DNA of 55,204 nucleotides, from NCBI RefSeq assembly GCF_000003605.2, contig NW_003146673.1, positions 1 through 55,204 on the forward strand. Reading direction: 5' to 3'. Below are positions 37,801 through 50,870 of this stretch, piece after piece (within the stretch, counting starts at the first letter, position 1; every line of letters starts with the position of its first letter). Origin of the DNA: Saccoglossus kowalevskii (lineage: Eukaryota > Hemichordata > Enteropneusta > Harrimaniidae). Both the position numbers and the translations under genes were made by a program. The notes beneath the pieces were generated by a model. That model was not told the DNA's origin. It saw only the letters and a program-made list of their open reading frames with translations, and searched no databases.

Positions 37801-40030
37801 CAACAACAAAATACTATACTGTAGTGTGTTTCCAATGAGATTGGCCTGTACTCAACAAAATAATACTATACTCTAGTGTGTTTCCAATGAGATTGGCCTG
37901 TACTCAACAACATAATACTATACTCTAGTGTGTTTCCAATGAGATTGGCCTGTACTCAACAACAAAATACTATACTCTAGTGCCTTTCCAATGAGATTGG
38001 CCTGTACTCAACAAAATAATACGATACTCTAGTGTGTTTCCAATGAGATTGGCCTGTACTCAACAACATAATATTATACTCTAATGTGTTTCCAATGAGA
38101 TTGGCCTGTACTCAACAACATAATACTATACTCTAGTGTGTTTCCAATGAGATTGGCCTGTACTCAACAACATAATATTATACTCTAGTGTATTTCCAAT
38201 GAGATTGGCCTGTATTCAACAACATAATATTATACTGTAGTGTGTTTCCAATGAGATAGGCCTGTACTCAACAACATAATACTATACTCTAGTGTGTTTC
38301 CAATGAGATTGGCCTGTACTCAACAACAAAATACTATACTGTAATGTGTTTCCAATGAGATTGGCCTGTACTCAACAACAGAATACTATACTATAGTGTG
38401 TTACCAATTAGATAGGCCTGTACTCAACAACAGAATACTATACTATAATGTGTTTCCAATGAGATTGGCCTGTACTCAACAACAAAATACTATATTCTAG
38501 TGTGTTTCCAATGAGATTGGCCTGTACTCAACAACAAAATACTATACTGTAGTGTGTTTACAATGAGATTGGCCTGTACTCAACAACATAATATTATACT
38601 CTAATGTGTTTCCAATGAGATTGGCCTGTACTCAACAACATAATATTATACTGTAGTGTGTTTCCAATGAGATTGGCCTGTACTCAACAACAAAATACTA
38701 TACTCTAGTGTGTTTCCAATGAGATTGGCCTGTACTCAACAACATAATATTATACTCTAATGTGTTTCCAATGAGATTGGCCTGTACTCAACAACATAAT
38801 ATTATACTGTAGTGTGTTTACAATGAGATTGGCCTGTACTCAACAACAAAATACTATACTGTAGTGTGTTTACAATGAGATTGGCCTGTACTCAACAACA
38901 TAATACTATACTCTAGTGTGTTTCCAATGAGACTGGCCTGTACTCAACAACATAATATTATACTCTAATGTGTTTCCAATGAGATTCGCCTGTACTCGAC
39001 AACAAAATACTATACTGTAGTGTGTTTCCAATGAGATTGGCCTGTACTCAACAACATAATACTATACTCTAGTGTGTTTCCAATGAGACTGGCCTGTACT
39101 CAACAACATAATATTATACTCTAATGTGTTTCCAATGAGATTCGCCTGTACTCGACAACAAAATACGATATTTTAGTGTGTTTCCAATGAGATTGGCCTG
39201 TACTCAACAACAAAATACTATACTGTAGTGTGTTTCCAATGAGATTGGCCTGTACTCAACAACATAATATTATATTCTAGTGCCTTTCCAATGGGATTGG
39301 CCTGTACTCAACAAAGTAATACTATACTCTAGTGTGTTTCCAATGAGATTGGCCTGTACTCAACAACATAATACTATACTCTAGTGTGTTTCCAATGAGA
39401 TTGGCCTGTACTCAAAAACATAATATTATACTGTAGTGTGTTTCCAATGAATTTGGCCTGTACTCAACAACATAATACTATACTGTAGTGTGTTTCCAAT
39501 GAGATTGGCCTGTGCTCAACAACAAAATACTATACTGTAGTGTGTTTCCAATGAGATTGGCCTGTACTCAACAAAATAATACTATACTCTAGTGTGTTTC
39601 CAATGAGATAGGCCTGTACTCAACAACAAAATACTATACTCTAGTGCCTTTCCAATGAGATTGGCCTGTACTCAACAAAATAATACGATACTCTAGTGTG
39701 TTTCCAATGAGATTGGCCTGTACTCAACAACATAATACTATACTCTAGTGTGTTTCCAATGAGATTGGCCTGTACTCAACAACATAATATTATACTCTAG
39801 TGTATTTCCAATGCGATTGGCCTGTATTCAACAACATAATATTATACTGTAGTGTGTTTCCAATGTGATAGGCCTGTACTCAACAACATAATACTATACT
39901 CTAGTGTGTTTCCAATGAGATTGGCCTGTACTCAACAACAAAATACTATACTGTAATGTGTTTCCAATGAGATTGGCCTGTACTCAACAACAGAATACTA
40001 TACTATAGTGTGTTACCAATTAGATAGGCC
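31890..40030 (+). repeat. Recurring 13-15 monomer unit with TTACCAATTA marker
   Basis: A GAGGTAGG (GAGATAGG or GTGATAGG in the 38.2 and 39.8 kb units) copy, then CTCTAG, CTGTAATG, ACAGAATAC/CTATAG, TTACCAATTAGATAGG, ACAGAATAC and TATTCTAG copies form an ordered unit. TTACCAATTA starts at 31901, 32629, 34449, 35489, 36841, 38401 and 40013. The gaps are 14, 35, 20, 26, 30 and 31 monomers exactly. Further copies lie at 1051 and 51337. Because gaps vary, this is a dispersed higher-order unit, not a regular one. Confidence 0.75.
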
Positions 40031-40310
40031 TGTACTCAACAACAGAATACTATACTCTAATGTGTTTCCAATGAGATTGGCCTGTACTCAACAACAAAAT
40101 ACTATATTCTAGTGTGTTTCCAATGAGGTTGGCCTGTACTCAACAACAAAATACTATACTGTAGTGTGTTTACAATGAGATTGGCCTGTACTCAACAACA
40201 TAATATTATACTCTAATGTGTTTCCAATGAGATTGGCCTGTACTCAACAACATAATATTATACTGTAGTGTGTTTCCAATGAGATTGGCCTGTACTCAAC
40301 AACAAAATAC

Positions 40311-43300
40311 TATACTCTAGTGTGTTTCCAATGAGATTGGCCTGTACTCAACAACAAAATACTATACTCTAGTGTGTTTCCAATGAGATTGGCCTGTGCT
40401 CAACAACATAATACTATACTCTAGTGTGTTTCCAATGAGATTGGCCTGTACTCAACAACATAATATTATACTGTAGTGTGTTTCCAATGAGATAGGCCTG
40501 TACTCAACAACAAAATACTATACTCTAGTGTGTTTCCAATGAGATTGGCCTGTACTCAACAACATAATATTATACTGTAGTGTGTTTCCAATGAGATTGG
40601 CCTGTACTCAACAACATAATATTATACACTAATGTGTTTCCAATGAGATTGGCCTGTACTCAACAACATAATACTATACTCTAGTGTGTTTCCAATGAGA
40701 TTGGCCTGTACTCAACAACATAATATTATACTCTAGTGTATTTCCAATGAGATTGGCCTGTATTCAACAACATAATATTATACTGTAGTGTGTTTCCAAT
40801 GAGATTGGCCTGTACTCAACAACATAATATTATACTGTAGTGTGTTTCCAATGAGATTGGCCTGTACTCAACAACATAATATTATACTGTAGTGTGTTTC
40901 CAATGAGATTGGCCTGTACTCAACAACATAATACTATACTCTAGTTTGTTTCCAATGAGATTGGCCTGTACTCAACAACATAATATTATACTGTAGTGTG
41001 TTTCCAATGAGATTGGCCTGTACTCAACAACAAAATACTATACTCTAGTGTGTTTCCAATGAGATTGGCCTGTACTCAACAACATAATATTATACTCTAA
41101 TGTGTTTCCAATGAGATTGGCCTGTACTCAACAACAAAATACTATACTCTAGTGTGTTTCCAAAGAGATTGGCCTGTACTCAACAACATAATATTATACT
41201 GTAATGTGTTTCCAATGAGATTGGCCTGTACTCAACAACAAAATACTATACTCTTGTGTGTTTCCAATGAGATTGGCCTGTACTCAACAACATAATATTA
41301 TACTGTAGTGTGTTTCCAATGAGATTGGCCTGTACTCAACAACATAATACTATACTCTAGTGTGTTTCCAATGAGATTGGCCTGTACTCAACAACATAAT
41401 ATTATACTGTAGTGTGTTTCCAATGAGATTGGCCTGTACTCAACAACACAATACTATACTCTAGTGTGTTTCCAATGAGATTGGCCTGTACTCAACAACA
41501 TAATACTATACTCTAGTGTGTTTCCAATGAGATTGGCCTGTACTCAACAACATAATATTATACTGTAGTGTGTTTCCAATGAGATTGGCCTGTACTCAAC
41601 AACAAAATACTATGCTCTAGTGTGTTTCCAATGAGATTGGCCTGTACTCAACAACATAATATTATACTGTAGTGTGTTTCCAATGAGATTGGCCTGTACT
41701 CAACAACATAATATTATACTGTAGTGTGTTTCCAATGAGATTGGCCTGTACTCAACAACAAAATACTATACTCTAGTGTGTTTCCAATGAGATTGGCCTG
41801 TACTCAACAACATAATATTATACTCTAATGTGTTTCCAATGAGATTGGCCTGTACTCAACAACAAAATACTATACTCTAGTGTGTTTCCAATGAGATTGG
41901 CCTGTACTCAACAACATAATATTATACTCTAATGTGTTTCCAATGAGATTGGCCTGTACTCAACAACAAAATACTATACTCTAGTGTGTTTCCAATGAGA
42001 TTGGCCTGTACTCAACAACATAATATTATATTGTAGTGTGTTTCCAATGAGATTGGCCTGTACTCAACAACATAATACTATACTCTAGTGTGTTTCCAAT
42101 GAGATTGGCCTGTACTCAACAACATAATATTATACTCTAATGTGTTTCCAATGAGATTGGCCTGTACTCGACAACACAATACTATACTCTAGTGTGTTTC
42201 CAATGAGATTGGCCTGTACTCAACAACAAAATACTATACTCTAGTGTGTTTCCAATGAGATTGGCCTGTACTCAACAACATAATATTATACTCTAGTGTA
42301 TTTCCAATGAGATTGGCCTGTATTCAACAACATAATATTATACTGTAGTGTGTTTCCAATGAGATTGGCCTGTACTCAACAACATAATATTATACTGTAG
42401 TGTGTTTCCAATGAGATTGGCCTGTACTCAACAACATAATATTATACTGTAGTGTGTTTCCAATGAGATTGGCCTGTACTCAACAACATAATACTATACT
42501 CTAGTTTGTTTCCAATGAGATTGGCCTGTACTCAACAACATAATATTATACTGTAGTGTGTTTCCAATGAGATTGGCCTGTACTCAACAACAAAATACTA
42601 TACTCTAGTGTGTTTCCAATGAGATTGGCCTGTACTCAACAACATAATATTATACTCTAATGTGTTTCCAATGAGATTGGCCTGTACTCAACAACAAAAT
42701 ACTATACTCTAGTGTGTTTCCAAAGAGATTGGCCTGTACTCAACAACATAATATTATACTGTAATGTGTTTCCAATGAGATTGGCCTGTACTCAACAACA
42801 AAATACTATACTCTTGTGTGTTTCCAATGAGATTGGCCTGTACTCAACAACATAATATTATACTGTAGTGTGTTTCCAATGAGATTGGCCTGTACTCAAC
42901 AACATAATACTATACTCTAGTGTGTTTCCAATGAGATTGGCCTGTACTCAACAACATAATATTATACTCTAATGTGTTTCCAATGAGATTGGCCTGTACT
43001 CGACAACACAATACTATACTCTAGTGTGTTTCCAATGAGATTGGCCTGTACTCAACAACATAATACTATACTCTAGTGTGTTTCCAATGAGATTGGCCTG
43101 TACTCAACAACATAATATTATACTGTAGTGTGTTTCCAATGAGATTGGCCTGTACTCAACAACAAAATACTATGCTCTAGTGTGTTTCCAATGAGATTGG
43201 CCTGTACTCAACAACATAATATTATACTGTAGTGTGTTTCCAATGAGATTGGCCTGTACTCAACAACATAATACTATACTCTAGTGTGTTTCCAATGAGA

Positions 43301-43690
43301 TTGGCCTGTACTCAACAACATAATATTATACTGTAGTGTGTTTCCAATGAGATTGGCCTGTACTCAACAACAAAATACTATACTCTAGTGTGTTTCCAAT
43401 GAGATTGGCCTGTACTCAACAACATAATATTATACTCTAATGTGTTTCCAATGAGATTGGCCTGTACTCAACAACAAAATACTATACTCTAGTGTGTTTC
43501 CAATGAGATTGGCCTGTACTCAACAACATAATATTATACTCTAATGTGTTTCCAATGAGATTGGCCTGTACTCAACAACATAATACTATACTCTAGTGTG
43601 TTTCCAATGAGATTGGCCTGTACTCAACAACATAATATTATACTGTAGTGTGTTTCCAATGAGATAGGCCTGTACTCAACAACAAAATAC
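40311..43690 (+). repeat. Type B monomer segment
   Basis: About 65 monomers of alternating AAATAC/CTCTAG and TAATATTATAC/CTGTAG type, with CTAGTTTGTT at about 40943 and 42503, CCAAAGAG, CTCTTGTG and TATGCTCTAG variants. It is built mainly from the 1,560-bp tandem duplication described separately. No GAATTTGG or TTACCAATTA monomers were seen. Confidence 0.55.
40681..43260 (+). repeat. 30-monomer (1,560-bp) tandem duplication
   Basis: Positions 40681-41700 match 42241-43260 at an offset of exactly 1,560 bp. Shared rare variants are CTAGTTTGTT (about 40943 and 42503), CCAAAGAG (41161 and 42721), CTGTAATG, CTCTTGTG and TATGCTCTAG. I saw only about three differences, all within the adjacent monomers near 41410 and 42970. 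This is the longest recent tandem unit in the window. Confidence 0.85.
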
Positions 43691-44260
43691 TATACTCTAG
43701 TGTGTTTCCAATGAGATTGGCCTGTACTCAACAACAAAATACTATACTGTAGTGTGTTTCCAATGAGATTTGCCTGTACTCAACAACATAATACTATACT
43801 CTAGTGTGTTTCCAATGAGATTGGCCTGTACTCAACAACAAAATACTATACTGTAGTGTGTTTCCAATGCGATTGGCATGTACTCAACAACAAAATACTA
43901 TACTCTAATGCGTTTCCAATGAGATTGGCCTGTACTCAACAACATAATATTATACTCTAGTGTGTTTCCAATGAGATTGGCCTGTACTCAACAACATAAT
44001 ATTATACTGTAGTGTTTTTCCAATGAGATAGGCCTGTACTCAACAACAAAATACTATACTCTAGTGTGTTTCCAATGAGATTGGCCTGTACTCAACAACA
44101 AAATACTATACTCTAGTGCCTTTCCAATGAGATTGGCCTGTACTCAACAAAATAATACTATACTCTAGTGTGTTTCCAATGAGATTGGCCTGTACTCAAC
44201 AACATAATATTATACTCTAATGTGTTTCCAATGAGATTGGCCTGTACTCAACAACATAAT
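43691..44260 (+). repeat. Mixed block shared with 53.9-54.3 and 9.95-10.2 kb
   Basis: About 11 monomers with rare variants: GATTTGCC near 43768, ATGCGATTGGCATG near 43867, CTAATGCGTTT at 43907, and GTGTTTTTCC near 44012. Its left half matches about 54.07-54.33 kb and its right half matches about 9.96-10.24 kb, so it looks like a junction of two copied segments. Confidence 0.5.
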
Positions 44261-45130
44261 ATTATACTGTAGTGTGTTTACAATGAGATTGGCCTGTACT
44301 CAACAACAAAATACTATACTGTAGTGTGTTTACAATGAGATTGGCCTGTACTCAACAACATAATACTATACTCTAGTGTGTTTCCAATGAGACTGGCCTG
44401 TACTCAACAACATAATATTATACTCTAATGTGTTTCCAATGAGATTCGCCTGTACTCGACAACAAAATACTATACTGTAGTGTGTTTCCAATGAGATTGG
44501 CCTGTACTCAACAACATAATAATATACTCTAGTGTGTTTCCAATGAGACTGGCCTGTACTCAACAACATAATATTATACTCTAATGTGTTTCCAATGAGA
44601 TTCGCCTGTACTCGACAACAAAATACGATATTTTAGTGTGTTTCCAATGAGATTGGCCTGTACTCAACAACAAAATACTATACTGTAGTGTGTTTCCAAT
44701 GAGATTGGCCTGTACTCAACAACATAATATTATATTCTAGTATGTTTCCAATGACATTGGCCTGTACTCAACAACAAAATACTATACTGTAGTGTGTTTC
44801 CAATGAGATTGGCCTGTACTCAACAACAAAATACTATATTCTAGTGTGTTTCCAATGAGATTGGCCTGTACTCAATAACAAAATACTATACAGTAGTGTG
44901 TTTCCAATGAGATTGGCATGTACTCAACAACAGAATACTATACTCTAATGTGTTTCCAATGAGATAGGCCTGTACTCAACAACAAAATACTATACTGTAG
45001 TGTGTTTCCAATGAGATTGGCCTGTACTCAACAACAAAATACAATATTCTAGTGTGTTTCCAATGAGATTGGCCTGTACTCAACAACAGAATACTATACT
45101 GTAGTGTGTTTCCAATGAGATTGGCCTGTA
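44261..45130 (+). repeat. Type A monomer segment
   Basis: About 17 monomers with TTTACAATG, GAGACTGG, TTCGCCTGTACTCG and ATACGATATTTTAG variants in an order matching 33.03-33.5 and 38.81-39.27 kb, then the ATGACATTGG, ACTCAATAAC, ACAGTAG and GGCATGTAC series that also occurs at about 28.6-28.85 kb. The only open frame over 60 codons in the window (minus strand, 44366-44569) lies here. Confidence 0.55.
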
Positions 45131-46934
45131 CTCAACAACAAAATACTATACTGTAGTGTGTTTCCAATGAGATTGGCCTGTACTCAACAAAATAATACTA
45201 TACTCTAGTGTGTTTCCAATGAGATAGGCCTGTACTCAACAACAAAATACTATACTCTAGTGCCTTTCCAATGAGATTGGCCTGTACTCAACAAAATAAT
45301 ACTATACTCTAGTGTGTTTCCAATGAGATTGGCCTGTACTCAACAACATAATATTATACTCTAATGTGTTTCCAATGAGATTGGCCTGTACTCAACAACA
45401 TAATACTATACTCTAGTGTGTTTCCAATGAGATTGGCCTGTACTCAACAACATAATATTATACTCTAGTGTATTTCCAATGAGATTGGCCTGTATTCAAC
45501 AACATAATATTATACTGTAGTGTGTTTCCAATGAGATAGGCCTGTACTCAACAACAAAATACTATACTCTTGTGTGTTTCCAATGAGATTGGCCTGTACT
45601 CAACAACATAATATTATACTGTAGTGTGTTTCCAATGAGATTGGCCTGTACTCAACAACATAATACTATACTCTAGTGTGTTTCCAATGAGATTGGCCTG
45701 TACTCAACAACATAATATTATACTCTAATGTGTTTCCAATGAGATTGGCCTGTACTCGACAACACAATACTATACTCTAGTGTGTTTCCAATGAGATTGG
45801 CCTGTACTCAACAACAAAATACTATACTCTTGTGTGTTTCCAATGAGATTGGCCTGTACTCAACAACATAATATTATACTGTAGTGTGTTTCCAATGAGA
45901 TTGGCCTGTACTCAACAACATAATACTATACTCTAGTGTGTTTCCAATGAGATTGGCCTGTACTCAACAACATAATATTATACTCTAATGTGTTTCCAAT
46001 GAGATTGGCCTGTACTCAACAACATAATATTATACACTAATGTGTTTCCAATGAGATTGGCCTGTACTCAACAACAAAATACTATACTGTAGTGTGTTTA
46101 CAATGAGATTGGCCTGTACTCAACAACAAAATACTATACTCTAGTGTGTTTCCAATGAGATTGGCCTGTACTCAACAACAAAATACTATACTCTAGTGTG
46201 TTTCCAATGAGATTGGCCTGTGCTCAACAACATAATACTATACTCTAGTGTGTTTCCAATGAGATTGGCCTGTACTCAACAACATAATATTATATTGTAG
46301 TGTGTTTCCAATGAGATAGGCCTGTACTCAACAACAAAATACTATACTCTAGTGTGTTTCCAATGAGATTGGCCTGTACTCAACAACATAATATTAAACT
46401 GTAGTGTGTTTCCAATGAATTTGGCCTGTACTCAACAACATAATACTATACTGTAGTGTGTTTCCAATGAGATTGGCCTGCACTCAACAACAAAATACTA
46501 TACTGTAGTGTGTTTCCAATGAGATTGGCCTGTACTCAACAACATAATATTATACTGTAGTGTGTTTCCAATGAATTTGGCCTGTACTCAACAACATAAT
46601 ACTATACTGTAGTGTGTTTCCAATGAGATTGGCCTGTACTCAACAACAAAATACTATACTGTAGTGTGTTTCCAATGAGATTGGCCTGTACTCAACAAAA
46701 TAATACTATACTCTAGTGTGTTTCCAATGAGATTGGCCTGTACTCAACAACAAAATACTATACTCTAGTGTGTTTCCAATGAGATTGGCCTGTACTCAAC
46801 AACATAATACTATACTCTAGTGTGTTTCCAATGAGATTGGCCTGTACTCAACAACATAATATTATACTGTAGTGTGTTTCCAATGAGATAGGCCTGTACT
46901 CAACAACAAAATACTATACTCTAGTGTGTTTCCA

Positions 46935-46936
46935 AC
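46935..46936 (+). repeat. 12-bp deletion junction (second copy)
   Basis: Identical deletion to that at 12527: the unit reads TTTCCAACAACTCAAC and is 40 bp long. The surrounding order of monomers is the same as at the first copy, 34.4 kb away. Confidence 0.9.
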
Positions 46937-48539
46937 AACTCAACAACATAATATTAAACTGTAGTGTGTTTCCAATGAATTTGGCCTGTACTCAACAACA
47001 CAATACTATACTGTAGTGTGTTTCCAATGAGATTGGCCTGTACTCAACAACAAAATACTATACTGTAGTGTGTTTCCAATGAGATTGGCCTGTACTCAAC
47101 AACATAATATTATACTGTAGTGTGTTTCCAATGAATTTGGCCTGTACTCAACAACATAATACTATACTGTAGTGTGTTTCCAGTGAGATTGGCCTGTACT
47201 CAACAACAAAATACTATACTGTAGTGTGTTTCCAATGAGATTGGCCTGTACTCAACAAAATAATACTATACTCTAGTGTGTTTCCAATGAGATAGGCCTG
47301 TACTCAACAACAAAATACTATACTCTAGTGCCTTTCCAATGAGATTGGCCTGTACTCAACAAAATAATACTATACTCTAGTGTGTTTCCAATGAGATTGG
47401 CCTGTACTCAACAACATAATATTATACTCTAATGTGTTTCCAATGAGATTGGCCTGTACTCAACAACATAATACTATACTCTAGTGTGTTTCCAATGAGA
47501 TTGGCCTGTACTCAACAACATAATATTATACTCTAGTGTATTTCCAATGAGATTGGCCTGTATTCAACAACATAATATTATACTGTAGTGTGTTTCCAAT
47601 GAGATAGGCCTGTACTCAACAACAAAATACTATACTCTTGTGTGTTTCCAATGAGATTGGCCTGTACTCAACAACATAATATTATACTGTAGTGTGTTTC
47701 CAATGAGATAGGCCTGTATTTCAACAACAAAATACTATACTCTAGTGTGTTTCCAATGAGATTGGCCTGTACTCAACAACATAATATTATACTCTAATGT
47801 GTTTCCAATGAGATTGGCCTGTACTCAACAAAATAATACTATACTCTAGTGTGTTTCCAATGTGACTGGCCTGTACTCAACAACATAATACTATACTCTA
47901 GTGTGTTTCCAATGAGATAGGCCTGTACTCAACAACAAAATACTATACTCTAGTGTGTTTCCAATGAGATTGGCCTGTACTCAACAACATAATATTATAC
48001 TGTAGTGTATTTCCAATGAGATTGGCCTGTATTCAACAACATAATATTATACTGTAGTGTGTTACCAATGAGATTGGCCTGTACTCAACAACATAATATT
48101 ATACTGTAGTGTGTTTCCAATGAGATTGGCCTGTACTCAACAACATAATATTATACTGTAGTGTGTTTCCAATGAGATTGGCCTGTACTCAACAACATAA
48201 TACTATACTCTAGTTTGTTTCCAATGAGATTGGCCTGTACTCAACAACATAATATTATACTGTAGTGTGTTTCCAATGAGATTGGCCTGTACTCAACAAC
48301 ATAATACTATACTCTAGTGTGTTTCCAATGAGATTGGCCTGTACTCAACAACATAATATTATACTCTAATGTGTTTCCAATGAGATTGGCCTGTACTCGA
48401 CAACACAATACTATACTCTAGTGTGTTTCCAATGAGATTGGCCTGTACTCACAACAAAATACTATACTCTAGTGTGTTTCCAATGAGATTGGCCTGTACT
48501 CAACAACATAATACTATACTCTAGTGTGTTTCCAATGAG

Positions 48540-50160
48540 ATTGGCCTGTACTCAACAACAAAATACTATACTGTAGTGTGTTTCCAATGAGATTGGCCTG
48601 TACTCAACAACATAATATTATACTGTAGTGTGTTTCCAATGAATTTGGCCTGTACTCAACAACATAATACTATACTGTAGTGTGTTTCCAATGAGATTGG
48701 CCTGTACTCAACAACAAAATACTATACTGTAGTGTGTTTCCAATGAGATTGGCCTGTACTCAACAAAATAATACTATACTCTAGTGTGTTTCCAATGAGA
48801 TTGGCCTGTACTCAACAACAAAATACTATACTGTAGTGTGTTTCCAATGAGATTGGCCTGTACTCAACAACATAATATTATACTGTAGTGTGTTTCCAAT
48901 GAATTTGGCCTGTACTCAACAACATAATACTATACTGTAGTGTGTTTCCAATGAGATTGGCCTGTACTCAACAACAAAATACTATACTGTAGTGTGTTTC
49001 CAATGAGATTGGCCTGTACTCAACAAAATAATACTATTCTCTAGTGTGTTTCCAATGAGATAGGCCTGTACTCAACAACAAAATACTATACTCTAGTGCC
49101 TTTCCAATGAGATTGGCCTGTACTCAACAAAATAATACTATACTCTAGTGTGTTTCCAATGAGATTGGCCTGTACTCAACAACATAATATTATACTCTAA
49201 TGTGTTTCCAATGAGATTGGCCTGTACTCAACAACATAATACTATACTCTAGTGTGTTTCCAATGAGATTGGCCTGTACTCAACAACATAATATTATACT
49301 CTAGTGTATTTCCAATGAGATTGGCCTGTATTCAACAACATAATATTATACTGTAGTGTGTTTCCAATGAGATAGGCCTGTACTCAACAACATAATACTA
49401 TACTCTAGTGTGTTTCCAATGAGATTGGCCTGTACTCAACAACAAAATACTATACTCTAGTGTGTTTCCAATGAGATTGGCCTGTACTCAACAACATAAT
49501 ATTATACTGTAGTGTGTTTCCAATGAGATAGGCCTGTACTCAACAACAAAATACTATACTCTAGTGTGTTTCCAATGAGATTGGCCTGTACTCAACAACA
49601 TAATATTAAACTGTAGTGTGTTTCCAATGAATTTGGCCTGTACTCAACAACATAATACTATACTGTAGTGTGTTTCCAATGAGATTGGCCTGTACTCAAC
49701 AACAAAATACTATACTGTAGTGTGTTTCCAATGAGATTGGCCTGTACTCAACAACATAATATTATACTGTAGTGTGTTTCCAATGAATTTGGCCTGTACT
49801 CAACAACATAATACTATACTGTAGTGTGTTTCCAATGAGATTGGCCTGTACTCAACAACAAAATACTATACTGTAGTGTGTTTCCAATGAGATTGGCCTG
49901 TACTCAACAAAATAATACTATACTCTAGTGTGTTTCCAATGAGATTGGCCTGTACTCAACAACAAAATACTATACTGTAGTGTGTTTCCAATGAGATTGG
50001 CCTGTACTCAACAACATAATATTATACTGTAGTGTGTTTCCAATGAATTTGGCCTGTACTCAACAACATAATACTATACTGTAGTGTGTTTCCAATGAGA
50101 TTGGCCTGTACTCAACAACAAAATACTATACTGTAGTGTGTTTCCAATGAGATTGGCCTG
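48540..50160 (+). repeat. 5-monomer (260-bp) repeats in type C
   Basis: The five-monomer series AAATAC/CTGTAG, TAATATT/CTGTAG, GAATTTGG with TAATAC/CTGTAG, AAATAC/CTGTAG, AATAATAC/CTCTAG occurs at about 48541 and 48801, and again at about 49681 and 49941, each pair 260 bp apart. It appears to be a local higher-order unit of the C family. Confidence 0.7.
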
Positions 50161-50870
50161 TACTCAACAAAATAATACTATACTCTAGTGTGTTTCCAAT
50201 GAGATAGGCCTGTACTCAACAACAAAATACTATACTCTAGTGCCTTTCCAATGAGATTGGCCTGTACTCAACAAAATAATACTATACTCTAGTGTGTTTC
50301 CAATGAGATTGGCCTGTACTCAACAACATAATATTATACTCTAATGTGTTTCCAATGAGATTGGCCTGTACTCAACAACATAATACTATACTCTAGTGTG
50401 TTTCCAATGAGATTGGCCTGTACTCAACAACATAATATTATACTCTAGTGTATTTCCAATGAGATTGGCCTGTATTCAACAACATAATATTATACTGTAG
50501 TGTGTTTCCAATGAGATAGGCCTGTACTCAACAACAAAATACTATACTCTAGTGTGTTTCCAATGAGATTGGTCTGTACTCAACAACAAAATACTATACT
50601 CTAGTGTGTTTCCAATGAGATTGGCCTGTACTCAAAAACATAATATTATACTCTAATGTGTTTCAAATGAGATTGGCCTGTACTCAACAACAAAATACTA
50701 TACTCTAGTGTGTTTCCAATGAGATTGGCCTGTACTCAACAACAAAATACTATACTCTAGTGTGTTTCCAATGAGATTGGCCTGTACTCAACAACATAAT
50801 ATTATACTCTAATGTGTTTCCAATGAGATTGGCCTGTACTCGACAACAAATTACTATACTGTAGTGTGTT

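Larger units (their letters stand above)
28581..40310 (+). repeat. Type A monomer segment with C patches
   Basis: About 225 monomers. ATGACATTGG (28632, 33521), TATTCTAG tails, TTCGCCTGTACTCG monomers and seven TTACCAATTA monomers (31901 to 40013) mark type A. Type C patches carrying TGCCTTTCC and GAATTTGG interrupt it at about 29.05-30.48 and 39.27-39.79 kb; a TGCCTTTCC block without GAATTTGG lies near 37.98 kb. A B-like stretch lies at about 30.5-31.1 kb. Subunits of 13-15 monomers recur several times between 31.7 and 40.3 kb. Confidence 0.5.
45131..50870 (+). repeat. Type C monomer segment
   Basis: About 110 monomers with GAATTTGG at about 46.42, 46.57, 46.98, 47.13, 48.64, 48.90, 49.63, 49.79 and 50.05 kb, and four TGCCTTTCC blocks (45261, 47329, 49097, 50241) each followed by the same run of markers. 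It carries the second 12-bp deletion (junction at 46935). A B-like insert with GTGACTGG and CTCGACAACAC lies at about 47.8-48.5 kb. Confidence 0.55.

Noticed and set aside
44366-44569. 67-codon open frame on the minus strand as a possible gene
   Set aside because: It is satellite sequence read in rotating frames, open only through a single stop-removing substitution. It has no domain and no separate codon pattern, and the same sequence elsewhere in the array is closed.
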